A stretch of 64,000 nucleotides of DNA from JAGVPT01 sp964439265 (GTDB taxonomy: Bacteria > Bacteroidota > Ignavibacteria > UBA10030 > UBA8401). The translations under genes and the position numbers were made by a program. The notes beneath the pieces are model-generated. The model was not told the origin of the DNA. It was given only the letters and a program-made list of their open reading frames with translations, and did no database searches. Location of the stretch: NCBI GenBank assembly GCA_964439265.1, contig CAYTOA010000017.1:1-64000 (forward strand). The letters are read 5' to 3'. Of this stretch, positions 54,191 through 62,642 are shown one piece after another (the stretch's first letter is position 1; each line of letters begins with the position of its first letter).

Positions 54191-55105
54191 TTACACTTTC
54201 CCCTTCGCCAAGCCATTCTTCGTCAAATACGTGTAACTCTTCTGCATTCCTTCGAAAATATTCCCCGCATATTCATCAAACTCTACGATCATCCATTCGA
54301 TATTCGACCCGCCGGCTTTCACGATCGACGGGAAATCCATCGAGCCTTGTCCGGAAGGGACATGAGCGAACATCGTCTCTCCTTTTTTTGCCGGTCCGTC
54401 TTTAATGTGGAGGAACGGCGCACGCTTGCCGAAATCTGCAACCGCCTTCGCGGGGTCGACACCGCCGGTTTTCGCCCAGTACGTGTCGATTTCAAAGAAG
54501 ATGTCGGCCTTTACATAATCCATGAAATAGTAAAAGGGGACAACTCCGTTATACGTTTGGAATTCCCACCAATGATTGTGAACGCCGAAATGCCGCCCTT
54601 TCTTCGAAAAGAATTCACCGATCTCGTTATAGGTTTCGGCCCTCTGCTTGATCTTGTCGAGCGTGCTGAATATTTCGTCAGTGTGTGCGTACAGGTCCGG
54701 GTCGGCCGTCGAGAGCCCTTTCGGCCAGCCGGGGTAAACAATGTGATCGCATTGATAAATATCGGCGAGTTTCAGGATCTTATCCCGCTCGTTGCCTGCC
54801 GGCAGATCCACGTGCATGCTGAACATTTTCAACCCGGCATCTTTGAATATCTTTACTGCCTGCTCCGGCGTCGCATTAGGGGGCAATGGGTACATCTCAA
54901 CACCCATGAATCCCATGTCGGCGACTTTATGGACCGTCCCGGCAAAGTCTTTTTCCAATTCATGGCGGACGGTATAAAGCTGGAATCCTATGTTTGCGAC
55001 ATACGGTTTTTCATCCGCGAGACTCAAACGCCGGAATGCAAGCGTACCCGCGCCCAGGCCCAAAAGTTTGATGAAATCTTTGCGCGAATAGTTGTTACCT
55101 GTCAT
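54191..55105 (-). CDS. Sugar phosphate isomerase/epimerase-type TIM barrel with Tat-like signal
   Basis: 304 aa. The N terminus NYSRKDFIKLLGLGAGTLAF resembles the Tat signals of Bacteroidota-type oxidoreductases and isomerases, with RK instead of RR. AP-endonuclease-2/xylose-isomerase-like barrel: GFQLYTVRHELEKDF, GFMGVEMYP, HNHWWEFQ, FFEIDTYWAKTGG, LHIKDGP, with the usual metal-ligand Glu, His and Asp positions. Periplasmic keto-sugar chemistry has been shown for some relatives. Same strand as the GH5 and galactose genes, at the end of that run. Confidence 0.85.
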   Translation of the reverse strand: MTGNNYSRKDFIKLLGLGAGTLAFRRLSLADEKPYVANIGFQLYTVRHELEKDFAGTVHKVADMGFMGVEMYPLPPNATPEQAVKIFKDAGLKMFSMHVDLPAGNERDKILKLADIYQCDHIVYPGWPKGLSTADPDLYAHTDEIFSTLDKIKQRAETYNEIGEFFSKKGRHFGVHNHWWEFQTYNGVVPFYYFMDYVKADIFFEIDTYWAKTGGVDPAKAVADFGKRAPFLHIKDGPAKKGETMFAHVPSGQGSMDFPSIVKAGGSNIEWMIVEFDEYAGNIFEGMQKSYTYLTKNGLAKGKV

Positions 55106-55150
55106 CTCGTTCTCCTCTCAGATGAGATTGTAATTTGTTTCCTCGGAGTC

Positions 55151-56224
55151 TTACTTGGGAGTCTTTCCCTGCATTGCCTGCTTAAAGAACTCGCCGCTCT
55201 CCGTCAGCTTCAACGGGCTCCACGACTCGACCATCCTTGGATACCAATCGGAGTCGAATATCCACGCCATCCAGCTCATACCCCTGCTTTCAAGATAGTG
55301 AATGATCTCTTTCCCATACTCGCCGTTCTCGGCCATTCCCTGTCCCCCAAGGACAAAACCGAATTCAGTGGCGACGACCGGATAACGTCCCGCAGCGAAT
55401 CCAAAATCTTCGTCCCACTTCGGTTCGTACGGCTTTGAACGTTTGTGAGGGTACGGATGCGTCACATATCCGATCCCCTCAGCTTCGATCGGTTCGATGT
55501 GAAGCGGCGTCAAGTCGTACGCCCAATCGAGTCCCGCAACGAGCGGGATCTTTTCGGTATCATACGCACGGATAAGGTGGATGATGTTTTCGTTTATCTT
55601 TTTCCATTCGCTCCAGGACATGCTTCCCAGTTGGCCGTTATAGAGCGTTGGTTCGTTGAAGAGTTCGTAAAAAGCGATCGTAGTGTTTCCCTGGAAATGC
55701 ACGGACATTGTGCGCCAAAACTCGTATGTCTCTTGTTTCGTTGTCACGTACTCGGGATTCTGGAAGAGTCCCATTTCGAGATTGCCGATAGAGTGCCAAT
55801 CGAGGTCGATGTACAGTCCCAATTCCGTGCACCAGTCAACTGCCTGGTCGAGCAGCTGCAGATATTTGATCGGGGCGCGCATGCGCCATGCCGCAGGGTG
55901 GACGGGGATACGGACGATCATCGCCCCGAATTCCTTCACCCGTACAAAGAGGTCTTTATTCCATCGTCCCTGCTGTTCAAGTTTATCTGGATCGGCAATC
56001 GCTAATCCCCGGAAAAGGATCGTATCTCCATGTGCATTGACAAACCTGTTCCCCAGCACGCGGATGAGAGACAATTTCTTTGCGTTCGGATTGTTGACCG
56101 GTCTGTTGACGTCGGGGGTATTTGCCCAATTGTAATAGTTCGGTTTTTCCGGTTGAGCATTAAGTGTATTCATCGGGCATATTACAGCCAGATAGAAACA
56201 CAGACACAGCATCATACTTTTCAT
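55151..56224 (-). CDS. GH5 family glycoside hydrolase (cellulase-like)
   Basis: 357 aa from the ATG at 56224, which begins the signal peptide (MMLCLCFYLAVICPMNTLNA). The frame opens at 56302. Barrel with RGLAIADPDKL, VRIPVHPAAWR, LDWHSIGNLE, acid/base Glu191 in FYELFNEPTLY and nucleophile Glu287 in VATEFGFV. Subfamily not assigned. Could act on glucan, mannan or galactomannan backbones. The alpha-galactosidase gene lies 178 bp upstream, which favours galactomannan. Confidence 0.88.
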   Translation of the reverse strand: MKSMMLCLCFYLAVICPMNTLNAQPEKPNYYNWANTPDVNRPVNNPNAKKLSLIRVLGNRFVNAHGDTILFRGLAIADPDKLEQQGRWNKDLFVRVKEFGAMIVRIPVHPAAWRMRAPIKYLQLLDQAVDWCTELGLYIDLDWHSIGNLEMGLFQNPEYVTTKQETYEFWRTMSVHFQGNTTIAFYELFNEPTLYNGQLGSMSWSEWKKINENIIHLIRAYDTEKIPLVAGLDWAYDLTPLHIEPIEAEGIGYVTHPYPHKRSKPYEPKWDEDFGFAAGRYPVVATEFGFVLGGQGMAENGEYGKEIIHYLESRGMSWMAWIFDSDWYPRMVESWSPLKLTESGEFFKQAMQGKTPK

Positions 56225-56402
56225 TGCGATAACTCTCTCTGATAATTGAAAATGTGCACATAAAAGAAAAGATACTCTTAAGCAGCATTGAATAAGTAAC
56301 AATTTTCAGCGCCGGCATAACGCTTAGAAACCAAACTCGTTATGAGTATGGAGGATAAAAACACTCTTGGCGATTTTGGCGTCTTGGCGGTGATATCCAT
56401 GG
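56225..56402. other. Intergenic stretch with a CTTGGCG repeat arm
   Basis: 178 bp between GH27 and GH5. Positions 56366-56396 carry CTCTTGGCGATTTTGGCGTC and TTGGCGG, one arm of the family seen at 18098. Nothing else recognised. Confidence 0.5.
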
Positions 56403-57620
56403 TTAATGCTGTTCTGGTATCAGCCTCAGCACCAGGACGTTATGCGCTGCGAGTTCGGCGCTGATGTTCTTTTTTGTGTCGCCCGCAGATTTCTTCTGCC
56501 ACAGATCACGCATTTTGTATACAGTCTCATTGGTATTTAATGTACGCTGTGACAGATCATCGGCGATGATATTTTTTGACCAGTCGAACTCAAGTTTCCT
56601 GGTGCCGGCCGAACGATTAAGGAAGCAGACAGCCCAATCTCCGTGCACAAGCGGTTTCACCCAGACCTCCACGCTGTCTTGCATGGTGTAAAGATATCCC
56701 TGAATGCCGAGCGAATCCTGGTCCACGCCGAGGACTTCGCGGTTCGTGAGGATCTCGTTTGTCTCTTTGCTCATTGCCCGCAGATCGTTTCCTGCGATGA
56801 GGGGTGCCGCCATCATGCACCATAATGAGAAATGCGAACGGTCTTCGTTGACCGGCATTCCGTTCCCGACTTCGAGCATATCGGGGTCGTTCCAATGGCC
56901 GGGACCGGCGTACTTGCGGATGTCTTTACGCATCTCCACAATTCTCATGACGCCCCATGACGACCAGCTCCCGTGATTGTTTTCGCAATCGAAGCAATTC
57001 GAAATATCTCCAGTGGTTCGCCAGAGATGACCGACGTCTTTCGCCCATTCCCACGATTTCGTGTCGCCCCATTCGCAGAGGCTGAACACGACGGGCCGGT
57101 GTGCGGCGAACAACGCGTTTCTCATGGTTGTGTACGCGCCGATGGAATTCAATCCTTCGCTGTTGCACCAGTCGTACTTCAAATAATCCACGCCCCATGA
57201 TGCATACGCCAGCGCGTCCTGGTATTCGTGACCGCGGCTTCCCGTTCTTCCGGCGCATGTTTTATCACCGGCGCAGGAGTAGATTCCGAATTTCAGTCCT
57301 TTCGAATGGATGTAACCGGCGAGGGCTTTCATGCCCGAAGGAAAACGCTGCGAGTCGGGATACACAAAGCCGAGGCTGTCGCGTCCGCCGTGCCAGCAGT
57401 CGTCGATCACGATATACTGGTAGCCGGCATCTTTCATGCCGCTCGACACCATTCCGTCCGCCATGCTGCGAATCATCTTCTCGTCGACGTTGCAGCCGAA
57501 TTTGTTCCAGCTGTTCCACCCCATGGGGGGAGTCAATGCCAATCCTTCGAACTTCTGGCTAAAAGCGTTCGAGGCAAGAATGAGCACGGCGAGCGCAAGA
57601 GCGTTCATTGATGGTTTCAT
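56403..57620 (-). CDS. GH27 alpha-galactosidase
   Basis: 405 aa with signal peptide (LALAVLILASNAFSQ), start after AAGGAAAAGG. Barrel opening LTPPMGWNSWNKFGCN and DDCWHGGRD, nucleophile Asp150 in YLKYDWCN, acid/base Asp205 in TTGDISN, and GHWNDPDMLEVGN. It releases galactose from galactomannan or raffinose-type sugars. Its ATG overlaps the galT stop by 4 bp, so alpha-galactoside cleavage, Leloir kinase and transferase are translationally coupled. Confidence 0.95.
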   Translation of the reverse strand: MKPSMNALALAVLILASNAFSQKFEGLALTPPMGWNSWNKFGCNVDEKMIRSMADGMVSSGMKDAGYQYIVIDDCWHGGRDSLGFVYPDSQRFPSGMKALAGYIHSKGLKFGIYSCAGDKTCAGRTGSRGHEYQDALAYASWGVDYLKYDWCNSEGLNSIGAYTTMRNALFAAHRPVVFSLCEWGDTKSWEWAKDVGHLWRTTGDISNCFDCENNHGSWSSWGVMRIVEMRKDIRKYAGPGHWNDPDMLEVGNGMPVNEDRSHFSLWCMMAAPLIAGNDLRAMSKETNEILTNREVLGVDQDSLGIQGYLYTMQDSVEVWVKPLVHGDWAVCFLNRSAGTRKLEFDWSKNIIADDLSQRTLNTNETVYKMRDLWQKKSAGDTKKNISAELAAHNVLVLRLIPEQH

Positions 57621-58684
57621 TGTACCTTTTCCTTGTTTGTGTTGAAATGTACGTCGGGCAGTTCCCGTAAAATTGCGGCGCTGTGCTCGGGAGTAATATC
57701 TCTCTGAGGTTCCGCGAGCATTTCATATCCAACCATAAATTTCTTGACGTCTGCCGAACGCAAAAGCGGCGGATAAAAATGCATATGGAAATGCCATTCC
57801 TCGTGTTTCTTTCCGTCCGTTGGCGCCTGATGTAGACCGGCGGAATAAGGGAACGAGATCTTGAATAAATTATCGTACTTGGCCGTGATCGTTTTCAAAG
57901 CACTTGCGAAATCCTTCTTTTCCATCTCGGTAAAGTGAAGGATGGACGGGATTTTTCGTTTGGAAATAATGATCGTTTCATACGGCCAACAAGCCCAGAA
58001 CGGCACGATCACGGCAAAAGAATCGTTTTTGCAGACGACCCTTTCCCCGAGGCGGAGCTCGAGCTTGAGATAATCGGCAAGCAGGCTCCGCTTATTTTTC
58101 AGGTAGTAGCGTTTGAATTGATGGAGTTCCTTCGCCGGCTCCCGCGGAATACTCTCCTGCGCCCATATCTGTCCGTGCGGATGAGGGTTGCTGTTCCCCA
58201 TCATCGCCCCCTTGTTTTCAAAGATCTGCACGTGATTGATCCCGGGTACCGAACCCAGCGCATTGAATTCCTCCTGCCAAACGGCAACGACCTTCACAAT
58301 TTTTTCTTCATCCATTTCGGCGAGGGTGAGATCATGGCGCGGCGAAAAGTTCACGACACGGCAAATTCCTTTTTCGGCCCTTGCTTCCAGGAGACCGCCG
58401 GAGGCGATTTTTGCTGGCGGCGGATCGGGGAGGAGGGCGGAGAAATCGTTCGTAAATACAAGCGTGTCGCGGTACGGAGGATTTATTTCGCCGTTCGCCC
58501 GTTTGTTGCCGGGGCACAAATAGCACTGCGGATCGTACGCAGGCCTATTCTCCTTCTCGCGGGAGGAAATCTCACCCTGCCACGGACGCTGAGTCCGGTG
58601 AGGCGAAACGAGAATCCACTCTTCGGTGAGAATGTTTTTCCGGCGATGAGGGTATTTTGCCGATTCAAACTTTTGCTTTTTCAT
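57617..58684 (-). CDS. galT: Galactose-1-phosphate uridylyltransferase
   Basis: 355 aa from the ATG at 58684, which leaves a 20-bp overlap with galK; a longer reading to 58768 would overlap by 100 bp and is less likely. Zinc-type CYLCPGNKR near the N terminus and the active-site NPHPHGQIWA with the nucleophilic His. Converts galactose 1-phosphate and UDP-glucose to UDP-galactose and glucose 1-phosphate. No galE is seen in the window. Confidence 0.96.
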   Translation of the reverse strand: MKKQKFESAKYPHRRKNILTEEWILVSPHRTQRPWQGEISSREKENRPAYDPQCYLCPGNKRANGEINPPYRDTLVFTNDFSALLPDPPPAKIASGGLLEARAEKGICRVVNFSPRHDLTLAEMDEEKIVKVVAVWQEEFNALGSVPGINHVQIFENKGAMMGNSNPHPHGQIWAQESIPREPAKELHQFKRYYLKNKRSLLADYLKLELRLGERVVCKNDSFAVIVPFWACWPYETIIISKRKIPSILHFTEMEKKDFASALKTITAKYDNLFKISFPYSAGLHQAPTDGKKHEEWHFHMHFYPPLLRSADVKKFMVGYEMLAEPQRDITPEHSAAILRELPDVHFNTNKEKVQ

Positions 58685-59843
58685 TGACGTCGAGGATGCT
58701 TGTTCCAGAACTAATTGAAATCGAGTGGACTGTTGCGTCGATGCCGAATTTTTGCCGGTATTTTTCACTCACTCTTCTGCCGAGCGCGTCGGCGTATTCG
58801 GGCTCGACGAGATTAATTGTGCACCCCCCGAATCCCCCTCCCATCATGCGCGCGCCGTAGACGCGGGGGTCGTCTCTCACCAGGTCGACCAAGAAGTCGA
58901 GCTCGGTGCAGCTCACTTCATATTCCCGGCTCAGGCCGTCGTGTGTCTCAACCATTGCACGGCCGAAAGACCGGAGGTCATCTCTCTCGAGCGCAGCGCA
59001 CGCGCGAAGCAGCCGGTTATTTTCTTCGATGACGTACTTGCAGCGGCGATACACGGTTGGGTCGAGGCGTGACTTGTATCCGGCCAACATGTCCATGGAA
59101 ACGTCCCGCAGGCTTTCAACATGCACTTCATGCTGAGAGATGAGCGCTACCCCGTCGGTGCATTCTTTTCTTCTCTGATTGTATTGCGATGAAGCCAGTG
59201 AATGGGAAACGTTCGAGTTGAATAGGAGAATCGAAACATTATCGAAGTCGAACGGGAAATATTGATACTCCAGAGATCTGCAATCCAAGCGGAGAACCGC
59301 ACCCCTTTCGCCGAAGATGTTGATGAAGGGATCCATGATCCCGCATTGGACGCCGACGAATTCATTCTCAGCCTTCTGCGCAAGCTTTACGAGTGAAAGG
59401 TTGTCGATTCCCAGATTATAGATGCGATTAAGCGTAAAAGCGAGGCCCGCCTCCAGCGCTGCTGAGGACGAGAGTCCGGCTCCGACCGGAATATCACCGC
59501 CGAATACGCAATTGAATCCTGAGTACGAATGACCCGCTTTGTTCAGCTGGTCGAGAACTCCCGTTAGGTAATCTGGCCAGCCCTTTTCGGACTTTCTTAA
59601 TTTGTCGACACGGGATTCGTACGTTTGTTCCATGTTGAGGGCGTACATCTTGCAGATGTTATCCTCCCGGGGCGCGACGGCAAAATAAATTGCCTTGTCG
59701 ATTGCGCACGGCAGAACGAATCCGAGGTTGTAGTCGGTGTGCTCACCTATCAGGTTTGCTCTTCCGGGAGACCGGACAATGACCGGTTCTTCGTTAAAGA
59801 GCTCTTTGAATTTGGCATAGACCGTTTCGGCAAGATTAACCAT
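58665..59843 (-). CDS. galK: Galactokinase
   Basis: 392 aa, GHMP kinase. Galactokinase signature RANLIGEHTDYNLGFVLP near residue 29, ATP-binding GAGLSSSAALEAGLAF, catalytic Asp in CGIMDPFINIFG, and MMGGGFGGCTINLV near the C terminus. It phosphorylates galactose brought in by the SSS transporter encoded two genes upstream. 4 bp after the small membrane-protein gene. Confidence 0.97.
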   Translation of the reverse strand: MVNLAETVYAKFKELFNEEPVIVRSPGRANLIGEHTDYNLGFVLPCAIDKAIYFAVAPREDNICKMYALNMEQTYESRVDKLRKSEKGWPDYLTGVLDQLNKAGHSYSGFNCVFGGDIPVGAGLSSSAALEAGLAFTLNRIYNLGIDNLSLVKLAQKAENEFVGVQCGIMDPFINIFGERGAVLRLDCRSLEYQYFPFDFDNVSILLFNSNVSHSLASSQYNQRRKECTDGVALISQHEVHVESLRDVSMDMLAGYKSRLDPTVYRRCKYVIEENNRLLRACAALERDDLRSFGRAMVETHDGLSREYEVSCTELDFLVDLVRDDPRVYGARMMGGGFGGCTINLVEPEYADALGRRVSEKYRQKFGIDATVHSISISSGTSILDVNEKAKV

Positions 59844-59847
59844 ACGA

Positions 59848-60063
59848 TTACGCGGACGGCTTTCGTGATTTGAGGTACATCGTGCCCCCGAAAAGAATCA
59901 TGACGGCACCCCACCAGATATCGGGATGAAGGTCCGATAATACTGTTTTTACCTCAGGCGGGCTGATGAGATGATAGATTCCGCTCAGCATGATCAGCGC
60001 TCCGATGATCGAGAGGATCAATCCGACAAAATACCAGATTGGTTTCATTGCGTGTTCTGACAT
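59848..60063 (-). CDS. Small two-helix membrane protein linked to the galactose transporter
   Basis: 71 aa, start after AAGGAG. Two hydrophobic helices (WYFVGLILSIIGALIMLSG and IWWGAVMILFGGTMYL) joined by a short loop, PPEVKTVLSDLHP. I know no function. It lies 15 bp after the SSS transporter gene and 4 bp before galK, so it is surely co-transcribed and may be an accessory subunit or chaperone of the carrier. Confidence 0.8.
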   Translation of the reverse strand: MSEHAMKPIWYFVGLILSIIGALIMLSGIYHLISPPEVKTVLSDLHPDIWWGAVMILFGGTMYLKSRKPSA

Positions 60064-60078
60064 AATGATTCTCCTTAA

Positions 60079-61755
60079 TTACCAGAATAGGACATTCAAC
60101 AAAATTAGAACTGCGAGCGAAATGAGTGCGTAAAACTCCGGTTTCTTCGTAAACGGCAAATGCTGGTCATAATTCTCTTCGGTCAAACCTTTCACCAGTC
60201 CGACCAGTTCGGCTTTCGGCCTCCTCTTCGTAAAAAGGCTGATCACAACCGTGACACCCGCGCAGATGAGCCAGGCCCACCACGCACGCCAGAAGTTTGC
60301 CGCCATATCGCTCTGCACGCTCGACATGGTAATATAGCGTTCCGCAAACCAGTGGAATTTCACGGCCAGGTACATAAGAAACGAGGATGACATTCCGGCT
60401 ACCAAGCCCCAGAATGCTCCGGTAGGAGTGATCCACCAGAGGAACATGCCGAGAAGCATCGTCGCAAACAGCGGCGCGTTAACCCACGAGAAAATTGCCT
60501 GCATGTAATCCATGATGCTCGGGAAACTTTTTGCCCAATACGCGGTGATGAGGGAAAGCACGACGCCGACAATTGTGGAGACGCGTCCCATCCAGAGCAA
60601 ATGCGCGTCGGATGCGTTCTTGTTCAGGACGGATTTATAGATGTCATATGTCCACACGGTGTTGAACGCGCTCACGTTTCCGGCCTGTCCTGCCATGAAC
60701 CCCGCGAGCAATGCTGTAACTCCCAGCCCCACCAGTCCCGCCGGATAGTACCGGGCGATCAATAATGGGAGCGCCGAGTCGTAGTTTATCTGTCCGCCGT
60801 CACGTAAAAGTTTGAATCCGCTGTGCGGGTCGATCGACAATGCTATGGCGATAAGGCCGGTCAGAATAACGATGAACGGCAGCGCCATTTTAAAGAAGGA
60901 GGCAAGGATGGGCGTCAAACGCGCGGTCCGCAGATCTTTCGCCGAGAACGCCCTCTGGACGACAAGAAAATCCGTCGTCCAGTATCCGAACGAAAGGACG
61001 AATCCCAAGCCCAACACGATTCCTCCCCAACTGATGAACATTCCGTTCTGCGTCGGATCGGAAGAGGTAGACCAAAGGGTGGTGAAGGAGACTTGTGAAC
61101 TAAAAGAATTGATCCTTGCCATAATTTCCTTCAGGCTCCCGATCTCGATAATGCCGAGGATCGAGACGAGGAAGAGGCCGAACCAGATGAGGAAGAATTG
61201 GATGATCTCGGTGAAGATCGCAGACATCAGGCCGCTGAGCGAGACGTACGCCGCTACAGTGATTGCTGATGCCCACATGCTGAAGTCCCAGTTCCATCCG
61301 AGGAATGTATGAAGGACAAGAGCCATCGCATAAAGATTGATGCCCGAGACGAGCAGCGTCATGATCGCGAACGCAATGCCGTTGAGGACGCGTGTCTTTT
61401 CGTCGAAGCGAAGCTTAAGGTAGCCGGGGACCGAATTGATTTTGCTGCTGTAATAGAACGGCATCATGTACACCCCGAGAAAAAGCATGGCGGGGATGGC
61501 GCCGATCCAGTAAAAATGTGCGACGTACATCCCGTACTTGAAGGTGTTGCCGGTCATTCCAAGCAGTTCAAGAGCTCCGAGGTTCGCCGAAAGAAACGCG
61601 AGACCCGCAACCCAGACAGAATTTTTCCGTCCCGCCAGAAAGAAATCTTCCTGGTTCAACGTGTACTTCCGAAGATACATTCCGATCCCCAGGACAAAAC
61701 CGAAATAAATAATAATGATGACCCAATCGATGAACGATAAACCGATTGCTTCCAT
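60079..61755 (-). CDS. Sodium:solute symporter (SSS family), probable galactose/hexose carrier
   Basis: 558 aa, start after AAGGAATAAAAA, about 14 membrane helices. Family features: DWVIIIIYFGFVLGIGMYLRK, FFLAGRKNSVWVAGLAFLSANLGALELLG, and the SSS-type core LSGLMSAIFTEIIQF. It has no fused kinase domain. First gene of the galactose operon, so galactose (or glucose) with Na+ is the likely cargo. Confidence 0.93.
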   Translation of the reverse strand: MEAIGLSFIDWVIIIIYFGFVLGIGMYLRKYTLNQEDFFLAGRKNSVWVAGLAFLSANLGALELLGMTGNTFKYGMYVAHFYWIGAIPAMLFLGVYMMPFYYSSKINSVPGYLKLRFDEKTRVLNGIAFAIMTLLVSGINLYAMALVLHTFLGWNWDFSMWASAITVAAYVSLSGLMSAIFTEIIQFFLIWFGLFLVSILGIIEIGSLKEIMARINSFSSQVSFTTLWSTSSDPTQNGMFISWGGIVLGLGFVLSFGYWTTDFLVVQRAFSAKDLRTARLTPILASFFKMALPFIVILTGLIAIALSIDPHSGFKLLRDGGQINYDSALPLLIARYYPAGLVGLGVTALLAGFMAGQAGNVSAFNTVWTYDIYKSVLNKNASDAHLLWMGRVSTIVGVVLSLITAYWAKSFPSIMDYMQAIFSWVNAPLFATMLLGMFLWWITPTGAFWGLVAGMSSSFLMYLAVKFHWFAERYITMSSVQSDMAANFWRAWWAWLICAGVTVVISLFTKRRPKAELVGLVKGLTEENYDQHLPFTKKPEFYALISLAVLILLNVLFW

Positions 61756-61811
61756 TTTTTATTCCTTCTCGATGTTTATTTGTGCACTGAACTTCGCATT
61801 CGTCAATAACC

Positions 61812-61860
61812 GGCTGTTAGCATTTAACGCTTAGCTATTAGCTAAGAGCCAAAAACCACT
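61812..61860. repeat. Heptanucleotide array, seven units in register
   Basis: Units read GGCTGTT, AGCATTT, AACGCTT, AGCTATT, AGCTAAG, AGCCAAA, AACCACT. Lies upstream of the SSS gene, between it and the gene fragment at 61886. Confidence 0.7.
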
Positions 61861-61885
61861 TCGTTGCTGTATCTTCACACTCTGT

Positions 61886-62527
61886 CTACCGAATGCTGCC
61901 GTACGATATTTCAATTCTGCCTAATTGAGTACTGTTCGCAAGACTTATTTTAATCAATCGGTCGTCCGATGGAATGTCGCGGAGGATATATCGTCCGGCG
62001 ACGTAAAATCCATTATGATTAGAGTATGGTTCAAACACTTCTCGGCTGGAAACAACGGGGGAAAAGTTCTCCGGCGTTTTGCCGGCTGAGAATTCAATCG
62101 TGCTGTCGCGTCGTGCAGTCGTAAATAACACATCAAGATACAAAGAATCAATGCGTGTAGGCAACCGGTAAATAATATATTCGCCGGCGCGGGCCAGCAG
62201 CCGGGTCGCATCTTCTATGGTTCTGTTCGCCCAGCCCCCCGTCGCGAATTTCACATCTGCCGACATGGCAAAAATGTTAGTATCATTTTCAAACTCATCG
62301 ATGAGTATCCGGTTGGAAGCTGAAACTGCATTTGTCGGCTCCGACGGCTCGGAGATACCTGACGAGTTTCTTGCGGCAAACCCGTAGTAGTAGCTTTTGC
62401 CGAGTTCGATCGATCTGTCGGCTTTATGCTGCTTCATTAAAGATTCTTCGTCGTTCCGCTCTTCAGAATGACACAGAATGTTGCTTGTCCGTTCAGAATG
62501 GTTGAGTTTCTTACAACCATATATCAC
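61886..62527 (-). pseudogene. C-terminal fragment of a mannanase-like secreted protein
   Basis: The last 170 or so residues match the layout of the end of the gene on its right: end of an FN3 domain (SYYYGFAARNSSGISEPSEP against LYRVKAKNETGQSEYS), DEFEN against DEMEN, ARAGEYIIYRL against GRAGSYIIYKL, and LGRIEIS against ISRIEIR. The first 35 codons are repeat DNA (CHSEERNDEES). It has no signal peptide or catalytic part. It is either the remnant of a tandem duplicate or the distal half of the right-hand gene cut off by repeat insertion. Confidence 0.7.
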
Positions 62528-62625
62528 CCTGAGCGCAGCGAAGGGCCTATGCTGCTGTGTTAAAGATTCTTCTGCCGGCGCTCACGAAGTGATACCTTCG
62601 GCAATAGCAACGGGATCAGGATGAC
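62425..62625. repeat. Double CATTCTGA/CCCTGAG-type repeat element
   Basis: Two copies of a unit TTAAAGATTCTTC ending in a GAATGAC or GGATGAC word (62436-62473 and 62559-62625), with CACCCTGAGCGCAGCGAAGGGC between. It separates the two homologous gene ends. Confidence 0.7.
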
Positions 62626-62642
62626 AAAAAAACCATGCTTGT

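Noticed and set aside
54347..55438. 363-codon open frame on the + strand
   Set aside because: Antisense to the isomerase and the end of GH5, both with clear family motifs; the encoded residues match no family I know.
61812..61860. Possible CRISPR-like repeat array
   Set aside because: Units are 7 bp with no spacers, so it is a heptanucleotide array; no cas genes are present.
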